From Rubinisphaera margarita (GTDB lineage: Bacteria > Planctomycetota > Planctomycetia > Planctomycetales > Planctomycetaceae), in assembly GCF_022267515.1 (NCBI RefSeq), contig NZ_JAKFGB010000009.1:868001-932000 (forward strand): DNA of 64,000 nucleotides, given 5' to 3'. Each line of letters starts with the position of its first letter. The first letter of the stretch is position 1. Of this stretch, positions 38,792 through 48,160 are shown in pieces. The notes beneath the pieces are model-generated. The model worked only from the letters and a program-made list of their open reading frames with translations, was not told where the DNA came from and made no database searches. Made by a program: the position numbers and the translations under genes.

Positions 38792-39700
38792 TCAGGAGAT
38801 TAACTCCTTCGCGTCGGGTGTGTCGACCCGAGGTTCCTGGCCGCGGAGGACGCTGTTGCCGGAGAAGAGGGTTCGCTGGTCGATCGGCGGGGGATTGAGC
38901 CAGTCTTCCTCGTTGAACTGTCCGCTCTGCCCGTAGGCGGCGAGGGCGTTGCCGTAGCAGGTAAGGTGGACATCGTTCTCGGGAATGCCGCGATCGATCA
39001 TCAGTTTGGCGGTTTTCGGCACGGCCAGCGGGTCGGAAACGCCCCAGTCGGCCGACGAATCGACGATAATTCGGTCGGAGCCGAATTTGCGAACGACTTC
39101 GACCATCCGCTCGTTCCCCATCTTGGTTTTGGGATAGATCGTGAAGGCGGCCCAGAAGCCGCGATCCAGGACGCTTTGCACGGTCTCTTCGTTGTTGTGG
39201 TCAATCACGGCCATGTGCGGGGGAATGCCGTGCTCTTCGATGATGTCCATGCTCCGCAGCGTTCCCTGCTTTTTGTTGCGGTGCGGTGTGTGGATCATCA
39301 CGGGCAGCTCGGCTTCTTTGGCGAGTTCGAGCTGTTCGCGAAGGAAGCGTTCCTCGGCGTCGGTCATGTCGTCGAAACCGATCTCACCGACGGCGACGAC
39401 TCCTTCTTTGGCCAGATAGAGTGGCAGAATCTCCATCACCTGCTCGGCCAGGGGCACGTTGTTGGCTTCTTTGGAGTTCAAGCCGATCGTGCAGTAATGA
39501 CGAATTCCGAACTGGGCAGCCCGGAAGCGTTCAAAGCCGACCAGACTGGAGTAGTAGTCCTGAAAGGTGCCGACGCTCGTGCGGGGCTGTCCCATCCAGA
39601 AGGCCGGTTCGATGACGGCGACGATGCCGGCTGCGGCCATCGCTTCGTAATCGTCGGTGGTGCGGGACGAGACGTGAATGTGGGGATCGATAATTTTCAT
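38792..39700 (-). CDS. EboB-like TatD-fold metal-dependent hydrolase
   Basis: 302 residues. The TIM-barrel amidohydrolase start IIDPHIHVSSRTTDDYEAMA, then IEPAFWMGQPRTSVGTFQDY, FGIRHYCTIGLNSKEANN, AVGEIGFDDMTDAEERFL, VMIHTPHRNKKQGT and VIDHNNEETV are the blocks I associate with EboB, the hydrolase of the ebo gene cluster (metabolite export to the periplasm). None of eboA, C, D, E or F is visible nearby. It may therefore be a stand-alone homologue or its cluster may lie elsewhere. No signal peptide. Metal ligands His7, His9, Glu and Asp are visible. The TatD superfamily is certain, the EboB subtype moderately so. Confidence 0.75.
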   Translation of the reverse strand: MKIIDPHIHVSSRTTDDYEAMAAAGIVAVIEPAFWMGQPRTSVGTFQDYYSSLVGFERFRAAQFGIRHYCTIGLNSKEANNVPLAEQVMEILPLYLAKEGVVAVGEIGFDDMTDAEERFLREQLELAKEAELPVMIHTPHRNKKQGTLRSMDIIEEHGIPPHMAVIDHNNEETVQSVLDRGFWAAFTIYPKTKMGNERMVEVVRKFGSDRIIVDSSADWGVSDPLAVPKTAKLMIDRGIPENDVHLTCYGNALAAYGQSGQFNEEDWLNPPPIDQRTLFSGNSVLRGQEPRVDTPDAKELIS

Positions 39701-39830
39701 GGCAAGACTTCCAGTTTTGTGCGGCGGGATCTTCGGAGCGGTGCATCAAATGCTATTGCCATCTTCGGATTTAGGGAGAACTATGTCAATCGGCTGATGC
39801 GTCCATCTCTCTTGCCCGGCGTCTCTGTCT

Positions 39831-40628
39831 TCACACATCGGTGGCGGCGAGGAAGCGGGCGATCACTTCGTTCACTGCCTGCGGGTTCTCCACCGGAGCC
39901 ATGTGGCCGGCTCCCGGGATGAGATGAAACTCGGCTTTGTACATCATTCCTGCGAGCTGCTCCATCTGATCGGGCGGCGTGAGGGTGTCATCCGAGCCAC
40001 AAAGCAGAAGAGTCGGTACCGTGATGCCGCCGACCCGTTCGGTAAAGTCGGGACGTTCGGCCATGCCGCGTGAGGCTCCGGCGATCGCCTGAGGATCCGT
40101 GTTCAGGATCAGCTTGCGGAATGAGTCAACCAGCTCTGGCTGCGAGGCGAAGGTCGCCGGCGCGAAAATCTTCTTGAGCATCGTGTCGACGAAGAACTCG
40201 GAGCCTTCCCGTTCGACCCGGTCGGCCAGTTCCAGTCGCTGAAGTCGGGCGGCTTCGGGATCTGCGGTGGCTTTTGTGTCGCAGAGGATGAGACGCTTCA
40301 TCTGGTGCGGATGCCGTTCTGCGAACTGCCAGGCGATGTAGCCGCCCATCGAGAGTCCACAGAAGGTGACTGGTTCGAGAATCTTCATTTCCTTGAGCAG
40401 CTCGGCGAGATCGTCGGCGTAGTCCTGCATCGTGACCAGCGAGGCGGCTCCTTTCGAGGAGCCGAACCCGCGAAGATCGGGAGCGATGACGCGGTACCGC
40501 GATTCGAAGAACTCGAGTTGAGCCTGCCACATACTGGAGTTAAGTGGGAATCCGTGAACGAAGAGCAGCGGATCGCCGGCTCCACGATCCTCGACAGAGA
40601 ATGTGGATTGATCGACGGTGTAGTTCAT
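39831..40628 (-). CDS. Alpha/beta-hydrolase
   Basis: 265 residues of the haloperoxidase/3-oxoadipate-enol-lactonase type. The oxyanion region is LLFVHGFPLNSSMW. The nucleophile elbow CGLSMGGYIAW gives Ser93, the acid Asp is in LLCGSDDTLTPP and the catalytic His in IPGAGHMAPVENP. No signal peptide. The family includes esterases and peroxidases and the substrate cannot be assigned. It is separated from the EboB-like gene by 130 bases on the same strand and could be co-transcribed. Confidence 0.9.
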   Translation of the reverse strand: MNYTVDQSTFSVEDRGAGDPLLFVHGFPLNSSMWQAQLEFFESRYRVIAPDLRGFGSSKGAASLVTMQDYADDLAELLKEMKILEPVTFCGLSMGGYIAWQFAERHPHQMKRLILCDTKATADPEAARLQRLELADRVEREGSEFFVDTMLKKIFAPATFASQPELVDSFRKLILNTDPQAIAGASRGMAERPDFTERVGGITVPTLLLCGSDDTLTPPDQMEQLAGMMYKAEFHLIPGAGHMAPVENPQAVNEVIARFLAATDV

Positions 40629-40740
40629 CGGACGACTCCGAAGGCCAGAGGGGACTCAAAGAATTGGCGGACAGCGAGATTCAGCCCCGATTATAACCGG
40701 AATCTTTGGGAACAAAGAGACGGAGAAGTGAGCGGGACAA

Positions 40741-40774
40741 AAAGAAAAAGCGGAACACCCGAAGGGCATTCCGC
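40741..40774 (-). terminator. Terminator of the Cys-rich protein gene
   Basis: On the minus strand the stem is GCGGAA-TG-CCC-TTC-GGG-TG-TTCCGC, followed by TTTTTCTTT. It is about 85 bases beyond the stop codon at 40859. Confidence 0.85.
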
Positions 40775-40858
40775 TTTCTCATGAACTGTCACGGGAAGAC
40801 CGCGTGGTGTCGCTCGTCCCGTCGGACAGAAGTCAGCTCTGGAGTGAAATCCAGAGTC

Positions 40859-41422
40859 TTACTTCTTGTCGTCCTTCTTGTTGTTCTTCTTTTTCTTGTT
40901 GTCGTTGTCGGCCTTGTCATCGCCGGCGACGACTTTCTTGGCCTTCTTGTTGTCGTCCTTCTTCACGTCTTTGCCACCCTTGTGGGCGTCTTCGCCGTAG
41001 TGACCCTTGTCTTTGCCACCCTTGTCACAGGTGCAGGCGTCGGTTCCGCAGGCATCGCAGCCCTTGGTTTCGCAGGCGCAGGAGCTCTGCCCGCAGTCAG
41101 AGCAGTAGCTCTTGGTGCTGCAGCAGGAGCTGGTTCCGCAGCTGTTACCACAGCAGGAGCTCTTGTAGCAGCTGTTGCTGTAGCAGCTGTTGCCGCAGGA
41201 GTTGGTGTAGCAACGGTTGCTGGAGTAGCAGTTGTTGGAGTAGCAACGATTGCTGCTGTAGCAGTTGTTGCTGGTGTAACAACGGTTGCTGCTGTAGCAG
41301 TTGTTGCTGCAGCTGTTGTAGCTGCTGTAGCAGCGGCTACGACCACGACGACGAGCTTCGGCGGTATCGGCCACCGAAACGACCAGCATGGCAACAGCCA
41401 TGACGCTCAGAAAAGTACGCAT
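40859..41422 (-). CDS. Secreted Cys/Tyr/Ser/Asn-rich repeat protein with basic tail
   Basis: 187 residues from ATG 41422, with GGGAGAATC before it and a signal peptide (FLSVMAVAMLVVSVADTAEA). The mature part has 24 cysteines. Residues ~25-100 are imperfect repeats of CYSSNR, CYTSNN and CYSNN, then a Gly/Ser/Cys segment (CCGNSCGTSSCC) and a CxxC/CxC-rich stretch (CGQSSCACETKGCDACGTDACTC). The last ~65 residues are almost only Lys, Asp, Asn and Gly. No known family. It looks like a secreted wall or stalk material cross-linked by disulfides, with a possible ion- or polymer-binding tail. It has a promoter and a terminator, so it is a free-standing, probably well-expressed gene. Confidence 0.8.
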   Translation of the reverse strand: MRTFLSVMAVAMLVVSVADTAEARRRGRSRCYSSYNSCSNNCYSSNRCYTSNNCYSSNRCYSNNCYSSNRCYTNSCGNSCYSNSCYKSSCCGNSCGTSSCCSTKSYCSDCGQSSCACETKGCDACGTDACTCDKGGKDKGHYGEDAHKGGKDVKKDDNKKAKKVVAGDDKADNDNKKKKNNKKDDKK

Positions 41423-41526
41423 GTTTGATTCTCCCTGCACTGAAATCAAATGTGTCCCAGATTTGTTGTCTCAGATACACGAGGGACTCGGCGCGTGATC
41501 TGAGCGACTCTTGTAGTTTGTTCACT

Positions 41527-41555
41527 GTATTAACATGGCGAACTGAGTTATTCAA
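41527..41555 (-). promoter_or_regulatory. Promoter of the Cys-rich protein gene
   Basis: On the minus strand TTGAAT, a 17-base spacer and TAATAC preceded by TGT (extended -10 style). The predicted start gives a leader of about 100 bases. Confidence 0.5.
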
Positions 41556-41678
41556 GGGTGGATGAAGAAAATGGGAGGGTGCTGTGTCCTGTTCCGCATT
41601 TTCTGCATCTCCTCCATCTAACGATGGTGATGCGGTTTTTACGACCGTCAATACCGAGTTGACGCAAATTCCCGAAAC

Positions 41679-43691
41679 TCACCCAAACAGCATTTCGTGG
41701 AACTCGTCTTCACTGAGCACCGGAATGTTCAGCTGTTGCGCTTTGTCGAGTTTGCTGCCGGCGTTCTCGCCCGCGACGACGTAATCGGTTCGGCTCGAAA
41801 CGCTTCCGGAAGCCTTGCCGCCATGCTCGCGAATCAGCTCTTTGATCTCGTCGCGGGTGTATCTTTGCAGGCTTCCTGTCACGACGATCGTCTTGCCTTC
41901 GAGCTGCTGGCTGCCGGAGTCTGAAGACGTTTCCGCTTCGGCCATCTTCAACCCGCGTTGAGCCAGATTCTCGATGAGCGCGAGGCCGTAATCGGAGTGG
42001 AAGAACTCGTGGACGGAAGTCGCGATGACCGGGCCGATCTCTTCGACATTCGCCAGTTCTTCCAGCGAAGCCTCGCGAATCTTCTCCATCGAATGAAAGT
42101 GGTCGACGAGGACCTGGGCGTTGCTCGTGCCGACATGGCGGATGTTCAAGCCGGTAAGCAGTCGCCAGACCGGTTGTGCTTTCGAGGTCTCAATACCTTC
42201 GAGCAACTTGTCGACCGATTTCTCGCCGAGACGTTCCAGACTGAGCAGTTCGTCCCGTTTGCCGCTCAGGTCGTAGAGATCAACGAGGCTGCTCACAAGG
42301 CCGGCTCCGATGAGCTGTTCAATCAGCTTGATGCCGAGGCCATCGATATCCATCGCCTGCCGGGACGCGAAGAACCGCAGCGTTTCCCGCAGACGGGCAG
42401 GGCAGTCTGGATTTGGACAGCGAACATACACGCCCCCTTCATCCTGCACCACTGGCGTCTGGCATTCCGGGCATTCTTCCGGAAAGACAAAGGGGGTTTC
42501 ATCACCGGTCCGCTTTTCCAGTTCGACCCGGAGCACGTGCGGAATGATCTTCCCGGCTTTCTCGACGATGACCCAGTCGCCCACGGCGATGCCGAGCCGC
42601 TCGACTTCATCGCGGTTGTGCAGGCTGGAACGCGAAACGGTCGTCCCGGCGATTTCGACCGGCGTGAGATTCGCGACCGGTGTCAGCGTGCCCGTTTTTC
42701 CGACCTGCACGTCGATTGATTCTACTTGAGTGGACGATTCGTACCGTTCCCATTTGTAGGCCACGACCCAGCGGGGGCTCTTGCTCGTCACACCCATTTC
42801 GTCGCGGCTGGCGAGGTAGTTGACCTTGATCACGAGTCCGTCAATTTCGAGATCGAGCTCGTGCAGCGAGTCCATCATGACTTCAACCTGCTGCTGAACC
42901 TCTTCGAGACCACGACAGACGCGAATGCCCGGCGTGGTCGGCAGGCCGAAGCCGCGAACGGCTTTCAGGTAGTCCATATGCGTCTCGTAACGAACGCCGA
43001 TGATCTCTCCCATGCCGTGCGTGACGAAACGAACCTTGCGACGCAGACACTGCACCGGATCGAGCAATTTCAGAGCGCCGGCCGTGCTGTTGCGGGGATT
43101 GGCGTGAACGGTGGAGCCGCTCTGTTCCTGTTCGGCTCGCAGTACCGCGAAGTCGCTGTTGGCGATGTAGGCTTCCCCACGCACTTCGAGCCGCTCGGGG
43201 AATTTCTTGCCATCCAGAGTTAACGGGATGCCGCGAATAGTGCGGGCGTTGTGTGTAACATCATCCCCGGTTCGGCCATCGCCCCGCGTGACCGCCTGAG
43301 TGAGGTGGCCGTTCTTATAGATGACCGCGAGAGCCACGCCGTCGATTTTGTATTCGAGTGTGTAGTCAACAGTGTCCCGCCCTAGCAGCTGCCGAACTCG
43401 CTGGTCGAACTCGACAATCCCTTCCGGCTCGAACACGTTGTCGATCGAAAGCATCGGCACGCGATGCTGGACCTGTGTGAAGCCGCTGATGGGAGCCCCG
43501 CCGACTTTCTGAGAGGGACTCTCAGGCGACTGCAGTTCAGGATGAGCGGTTTCGAGCTCGATCAGCTCCTGCATCATCCGATCGAACTCACGATCGGTAA
43601 TCTCCGGGGCGGCTTCGACGTAGTACAGCCGGTTGTGTCGATTCAGCTCCTCACGCAGATGCTGGACACGGTCCTTGGTCGTTTGAGACAT
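41679..43691 (-). CDS. ligA: NAD-dependent DNA ligase
   Basis: A 670-residue NAD+-dependent ligase that seals nicks in DNA replication and repair. The N-terminal Ia region (NRHNRLYYVEAAPEITDREFD) and the adenylation motif K115-I-D-G are present, followed by GDGRTGDDVTHNARTI, KVNYLASRDEMG and the four-cysteine zinc finger CPECQTPVV ... CPNPDCPARL. The helix-hairpin-helix region and a C-terminal BRCT domain (GKTIVVTGSLQRYTRDEIKE ... VVAGENAGSKLDKA) close the protein. Length fits. No ribosome binding site is obvious at ATG 43691. Confidence 0.96.
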   Translation of the reverse strand: MSQTTKDRVQHLREELNRHNRLYYVEAAPEITDREFDRMMQELIELETAHPELQSPESPSQKVGGAPISGFTQVQHRVPMLSIDNVFEPEGIVEFDQRVRQLLGRDTVDYTLEYKIDGVALAVIYKNGHLTQAVTRGDGRTGDDVTHNARTIRGIPLTLDGKKFPERLEVRGEAYIANSDFAVLRAEQEQSGSTVHANPRNSTAGALKLLDPVQCLRRKVRFVTHGMGEIIGVRYETHMDYLKAVRGFGLPTTPGIRVCRGLEEVQQQVEVMMDSLHELDLEIDGLVIKVNYLASRDEMGVTSKSPRWVVAYKWERYESSTQVESIDVQVGKTGTLTPVANLTPVEIAGTTVSRSSLHNRDEVERLGIAVGDWVIVEKAGKIIPHVLRVELEKRTGDETPFVFPEECPECQTPVVQDEGGVYVRCPNPDCPARLRETLRFFASRQAMDIDGLGIKLIEQLIGAGLVSSLVDLYDLSGKRDELLSLERLGEKSVDKLLEGIETSKAQPVWRLLTGLNIRHVGTSNAQVLVDHFHSMEKIREASLEELANVEEIGPVIATSVHEFFHSDYGLALIENLAQRGLKMAEAETSSDSGSQQLEGKTIVVTGSLQRYTRDEIKELIREHGGKASGSVSSRTDYVVAGENAGSKLDKAQQLNIPVLSEDEFHEMLFG

Positions 43692-44002
43692 CTCTAAAGC
43701 TCGTCAGTCGGAAACAGATGGTCTGGTCGGGCGGTCGCCAGGCATGCAGAAGAGGGAGACCATCCTCGCAAGCCGGCTCTGCGAAGTATGTCGTTTCCCG
43801 ACGACGAAGACCATGGAAGCGGAGGGCGGCAAACGGCTGGTCGGCCGCGAAGCAGAACGATTGCCCGGACCGGCCTTCTTCTACCCGCCGGGGCTTCAGC
43901 TATCGATGACTGTCAGCCGTTGAATCTGGGATCGAATGGCGGGGTAAGCCGACAGCGCCCCTCCGTTTTCTGCAGAAGCGTATTCCCCCGCAGCCAGAAC
44001 GG
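43692..44002. other. Intergenic region, no gene seen
   Basis: About 310 bases between ligA and the DUF1573 gene, both on the minus strand. Short open frames here are Arg-rich and lack signals. No repeat, hairpin terminator or RNA gene was recognised. Confidence 0.4.
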
Positions 44003-44758
44003 TTACTTCTCCATCGGGCCGTTGACGAGCAGAGGGACCTTGATTTCCGGGAACTCGGGGTCGTTGGTGGTGACGATAATGACATCCGTCTGACGGCCAG
44101 CCGGGGCGATGCCGGTGATGGCGACATCAAACTTCACCTGCGGGTTGCCGTGGACGTCCTGTTCGACGCGGCGGTTCTCAATCGACAGCTGACCGAGTTC
44201 ACAGCGGACATCGAGCACTTCCAGTGTTCCCAGAGATCGGAAATCGGTGATTGTCACAGTCTGTGTCGTCTTCTGAGCGCTCAGCTGATAGAAGATCAGT
44301 GCCCGAGGCTTCACGGTCACTTTCTTCTCCGGCACATCGACGCGGAAGGTGACGTGTTTGTGCTCCTCGGCTGTACTTCCGGCGGTGCGGTAAGCGACAT
44401 CGACCGTGTACTCCTGCAGTCCGGCCTGCTCGCCGGCGGTATCGACTTCGACGTAGAATTTGCCATGTTCATCAGGTTTGAACTCGCGGTTCTCGTGCAT
44501 CCGAATCGTGACGCAGCCGCAACTCGGCTTCACGGCGGTGATGGTCAGCGATTGCTCGCCCGCGTTGTGGAAGCCGAACTCGGCCACGGCTTTCCCTTCC
44601 CGCAGATCGACTTCGCGCAAATGCACCATATGAATGTGCATGGCCAGCGGAGCCACGGCCGCTTCCGGAATGAACCGCGAATCGACAGCTCGAGCCGCCG
44701 ACCAGGCGGAGGCCAGGCATGGTGTCAGTGCGAGCAGGCAGATGGCGGCGGAACGCAT
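44003..44758 (-). CDS. DUF1573 domain secreted protein
   Basis: 251 residues with a signal peptide (ICLLALTPCLASAWSAARA). Residues ~60-110 carry the DUF1573 hallmark (KAVAEFGFHNAGEQSLTITAV then KPSCGCVTI): an Ig-like domain with a Cys-Gly-Cys strand. A second beta-rich domain of similar size follows (VDVPEKKVTVKPRALIFYQL ... VIIVTTNDPEFPEIKVPLLV). The NDPEFPEIKVPL phrase is the typical end of such ASPM/Hydin-like repeats. It is probably periplasmic or extracellular, function unknown. The lipoprotein gene at 44808 lies 49 bases upstream on the same strand and likely shares its transcript. Confidence 0.88.
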   Translation of the reverse strand: MRSAAICLLALTPCLASAWSAARAVDSRFIPEAAVAPLAMHIHMVHLREVDLREGKAVAEFGFHNAGEQSLTITAVKPSCGCVTIRMHENREFKPDEHGKFYVEVDTAGEQAGLQEYTVDVAYRTAGSTAEEHKHVTFRVDVPEKKVTVKPRALIFYQLSAQKTTQTVTITDFRSLGTLEVLDVRCELGQLSIENRRVEQDVHGNPQVKFDVAITGIAPAGRQTDVIIVTTNDPEFPEIKVPLLVNGPMEK

Positions 44759-44807
44759 GTGATGTCCTCGGTCTTGAAGCAGTCGGAGAATTGAGGAGGT
44801 GTGAAGA

Positions 44808-45260
44808 TCAGATATCGTTGCTCAGGTCGGCGGTTTCAGTCGGAAGGCCCGGTTCGCCGAAGTTCTCGTAGTTGATTAACCGATTGTCGCGAAAGACCAG
44901 CATATAGACCGTGCCGCTACTGTCGGGACCCCAGCTGTAGACGAGGTCGTCGGTGCGATACACCGATTCCGAAGTCAACACGCCCTGGTCGTTGAAAACC
45001 CGATCACCGTCTTCACCGACGATGCGGTCGATATCTCCCTTACTCATCCCGTTCTGAACTCGATTGTTGAGCAGCCAGCGAATGTGTTCGGATTCGTGCG
45101 TGGCGAGATACTCCTCGCGGCGACGTTCTTCTTCCGCGAAGCGGGAACTGTCGACCGGAAAGAGGGTATCGACCAGGCTGGTGCAACCGGGGAGGCCGAT
45201 GAGCCAGCCCGCAAGGAGCAGAATCGGAAGTCCGCGGAGAAGGGAGGAACGGGAACTCAT
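44808..45260 (-). CDS. Lipoprotein with a BamE/SmpA-like fold pattern
   Basis: 150 residues. The signal ends in lipobox GLPGC (Cys26). The rest has the compact helix/helix/strand order of small BamE-like lipoproteins: QNGMSKGDIDRIVGEDG (helix-turn), then DDLVYSWGPDSSGTVYMLVFRDNRLINYE (beta hairpin). The match to SmpA/BamE is a structural impression, not a sequence family hit. It precedes the DUF1573 gene at 44003 on the same strand (49-base gap) and probably shares its transcript. Confidence 0.65.
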   Translation of the reverse strand: MSSRSSLLRGLPILLLAGWLIGLPGCTSLVDTLFPVDSSRFAEEERRREEYLATHESEHIRWLLNNRVQNGMSKGDIDRIVGEDGDRVFNDQGVLTSESVYRTDDLVYSWGPDSSGTVYMLVFRDNRLINYENFGEPGLPTETADLSNDI

Positions 45261-45319
45261 CCGTGAGGACTCCGTACAGGGATTGATTCAGGAGGGGAAG
45301 CCGGGCAGGAGGGAAGACA

Positions 45320-45667
45320 TCAGGCCGATCTCCGCATGGAAAGCTGGTACCGTCCGAGCCCGGTCTCTGTAAGGACCCGCGAGACCTGCTCCATCCGTTC
45401 ATTTCGATTGACCGATCGCAGCAGACATTTCACCACCGCTCCCGACACCGTGATCGCGACTTCGCTGACGCGGGTCGGTAAACGGAACGGTTTCAGGTCG
45501 GCAAAAAACTGATGCATGCTACAGCATTCCCCGAATTTCTCACCCTGATAAAGCAGCTCCACGCCGTAAAGATCGGGGCTCCACTGATAGTCGAACGGCC
45601 CGTAGCAGTCCCGGCGATGGATCACCCAGAAACGGGTGTCATCGTACAGAACGCCGAACTCCGGCAT
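45320..45667 (-). CDS. Conserved-looking hypothetical protein
   Basis: 115 residues from ATG 45667; TTG 45703 and GTG 45691 extend the frame. No signal or membrane segment. Residues 1-50 (FGVLYDDTRFWVIHRRDCYGPFDYQWSPDL) are aromatic and might be a small ligand-binding or DNA-binding fold. The second half is mixed strand/helix (EVAITVSGAVVKCLLRSV). It contains three Cys, two adjacent in GECCSMHQFF. No family recognised. It lies 59 bases upstream of the BamE-like lipoprotein on the same strand. Confidence 0.5.
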   Translation of the reverse strand: MPEFGVLYDDTRFWVIHRRDCYGPFDYQWSPDLYGVELLYQGEKFGECCSMHQFFADLKPFRLPTRVSEVAITVSGAVVKCLLRSVNRNERMEQVSRVLTETGLGRYQLSMRRSA

Positions 45668-46067
45668 CGGGCTGTCAAAGGGACGCGACACGAGACTGCT
45701 CAAGGTTACGATCAGAAAAACAGGGGACCGCGAGGCGGCTCCACAGCCGTGCGGTCTGAACGGGATTCAGTGTAACAGTCGCGATTTCGAATGGCGAAGA
45801 GCAATCTTTCTGGGGGGAATCGTGATTGATTTCGGGGTCGTCTTTGTAAACTCTGCAGAGGCCTGGAAGAAATTTGGAAAATCGAGTGATTACGCTTGAC
45901 AGTTATTGACCGTACCAACATAAAACCGATGAGCTGTTCGCTCGCCAGGTTCATTTGCCGTGTGGAATTTCCCCGCGATGGATCGTGTGGGCGATCCCGA
46001 GTCATCCAGGTGCGGAATTGCGGGCTCAGGGATACCGATTCAATTGCTGCTGCAGAGGATAGTCACC
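45668..46067. other. Divergent intergenic region
   Basis: Promoter region between a minus-strand hypothetical gene and the plus-strand Asp-rich gene. It carries the good sigma70-type promoter at 45896-45924. Small open frames here overlap the promoter and are rejected. Confidence 0.5.
45896..45924 (+). promoter_or_regulatory. Strong sigma70-type promoter of the Asp-rich gene
   Basis: TTGACA at 45896-45901 (consensus), a 17-base spacer and CATAAA at 45919-45924. It implies a ~137-base leader before ATG 46068; an overlapping TTGACC (45906) could give a second start. Confidence 0.65.
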
Positions 46068-46409
46068 ATGTCGGAAGTCGTTCACGAGTGGAATTCACCA
46101 TCGGAGCATCCCTGGATGGATGAAGCCGATTTCTCGCTATTCGATGGCCCGATTTCGGCGATCGATGACGATGAAGAATTCTTCGATGACGACTTCGACG
46201 ACGATGGAGATGATGACGACGACGAAGACGACGACTTCGAAGACGATGACGATTTCGACGATGATGAATTCGACGACGACGACTTCGACGATGACGATGT
46301 CGACGACGACGAAGACTTCGATGATGACTTCGAGGACGAAGACGATGACTTTGAAGACGACGAAGAGGATGACCTCGACGACGACTTCGAAGAGGAAGAA
46401 GATTACTAG
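46068..46409 (+). CDS. Asp/Glu-rich low-complexity acidic protein
   Basis: 113 residues from ATG 46068 with AGAGG upstream. The first ~30 residues (SEVVHEWNSPSEHPWMDEAD) are ordinary; the rest is a nearly unbroken run of Asp with interspersed Phe and Glu (DDDFDDDGDDDDDEDDDFED). There is no signal peptide. Such polyacidic proteins bind metal cations, basic proteins or RNA-binding partners; no family can be assigned. The start has a consensus-like promoter and the gene ends in a strong terminator, so it is probably abundantly made. The opposite strand is open too, as expected for the GAY codon repeat, and is not a gene. Confidence 0.75.
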   Translation: MSEVVHEWNSPSEHPWMDEADFSLFDGPISAIDDDEEFFDDDFDDDGDDDDDEDDDFEDDDDFDDDEFDDDDFDDDDVDDDEDFDDDFEDEDDDFEDDEEDDLDDDFEEEEDY

Positions 46410-46511
46410 GATCGGCTTCGACACGAAGTGGTGACTCGGCAGCCCGCTGGACTCGACACAACCTGAGACTCGACGGATCGCCATTCAGCAGCCACAATAA
46501 CGATGCAGCGT

Positions 46512-46542
46512 AAGGGATGAGCCAGCCTCATCCCTTCTTTTT
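46512..46542 (+). terminator. Rho-independent terminator of the Asp-rich gene
   Basis: AAGGGATGAG pairs perfectly with CTCATCCCTT around CCAGC, then CTTTTT. It lies about 100 bases after the stop and 32 bases before the next gene's ATG. Confidence 0.9.
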
Positions 46543-46573
46543 GCGCGACACTCAGAATTCAGGAAGACCCCAG

Positions 46574-47400
<827 letters not shown>

Positions 47401-47401
<1 letters not shown>

Positions 47402-48084
47402 TGAATACGCCCGTTGTTCTCACCAGTGAGCAGTCTCGAGCCGTCGATCGCATTGCGATCGAACAGTATGCGGTGCCGGGGCTGGTCCTGATGGAGAACG
47501 CTGGCCGCGGCTCGACCGCACTGCTGCTGCAGGAAGAGCCGAAGAAGGTCGTCATCGTCTGTGGCAAAGGGAACAACGCCGGCGACGGCTTCGTCATCGC
47601 CCGACATCTCGACAATGCCGGGGTTTCGGTCGAGATTCTGATGCTCGTCCCGCTCCAAGACCTTTCCGGGGATGCCCGCACGAACTGCGAGATTGTCCAC
47701 AAGTTCGGTCTGTCCACCCGAGTAGTCGACCCGTCCTGCGAGTCCGAATCGATTGCGCAGTCGTTGCGACAGGCCGACTGGATCGTCGATGCCCTGCTCG
47801 GGACCGGAATCCGCGGCGAAGTTCGTGAACCGTTCGCCCGCATGATCGACCTGGTCAATCATGCGGGTAAGCCGATCTTTGCAGTCGACATTCCCTCCGG
47901 CCTCGACGCCGATACGGGCGAGGTCCTCGGCCATGCCATCAACGCCACTCGCACTGCCACGTTCGTTACGCTGAAAACCGGTCTCATGCGGCAGAGCGGC
48001 CCGCACCAGGCCGGTTCGATCGACGTCGTCTCCATCGGCGTCCCGGACCGAATCGTCGACGACGTCCTCAATCAAACTCCGTAG
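47401..48084 (+). CDS. nnrE: NAD(P)H-hydrate epimerase
   Basis: 227 residues. ATG 47401 shares its A with the preceding TGA, so it is translationally coupled to the phosphorylase. It repairs damaged NAD(P)HX by interconverting R and S hydrates. Signature blocks are AVPGLVLMENAGRGS, VVIVCGKGNNAGDGFVIARHL (nucleotide loop), WIVDALLGTGIRGEV and IFAVDIPSGLDADTGE (catalytic Asp). It lacks the C-terminal NnrD dehydratase domain, so the two activities are on separate proteins in this organism. Its pairing with a nucleoside phosphorylase is unusual but plausible in nucleotide salvage. Confidence 0.92.
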
Positions 48085-48160
48085 GGCCGGTTTCCGGCCG
48101 GCCCATTCAGGGGACGTAATTCGCGAATTTTCGTTGAGTCACCCACTCTGGTGGACTCGA

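Noticed and set aside
40706..41428. Plus-strand Ala/Val-rich frame over the Cys-rich gene
   Set aside because: It is the complement of TGC/TAC/AGC codon repeats; the minus-strand reading has a signal peptide, promoter and terminator.
46063..46497. Minus-strand Arg/His-rich frame over the Asp-rich gene
   Set aside because: It is the complement of GAY codon repeats and has no start signals; the plus strand has promoter, ribosome site and terminator.
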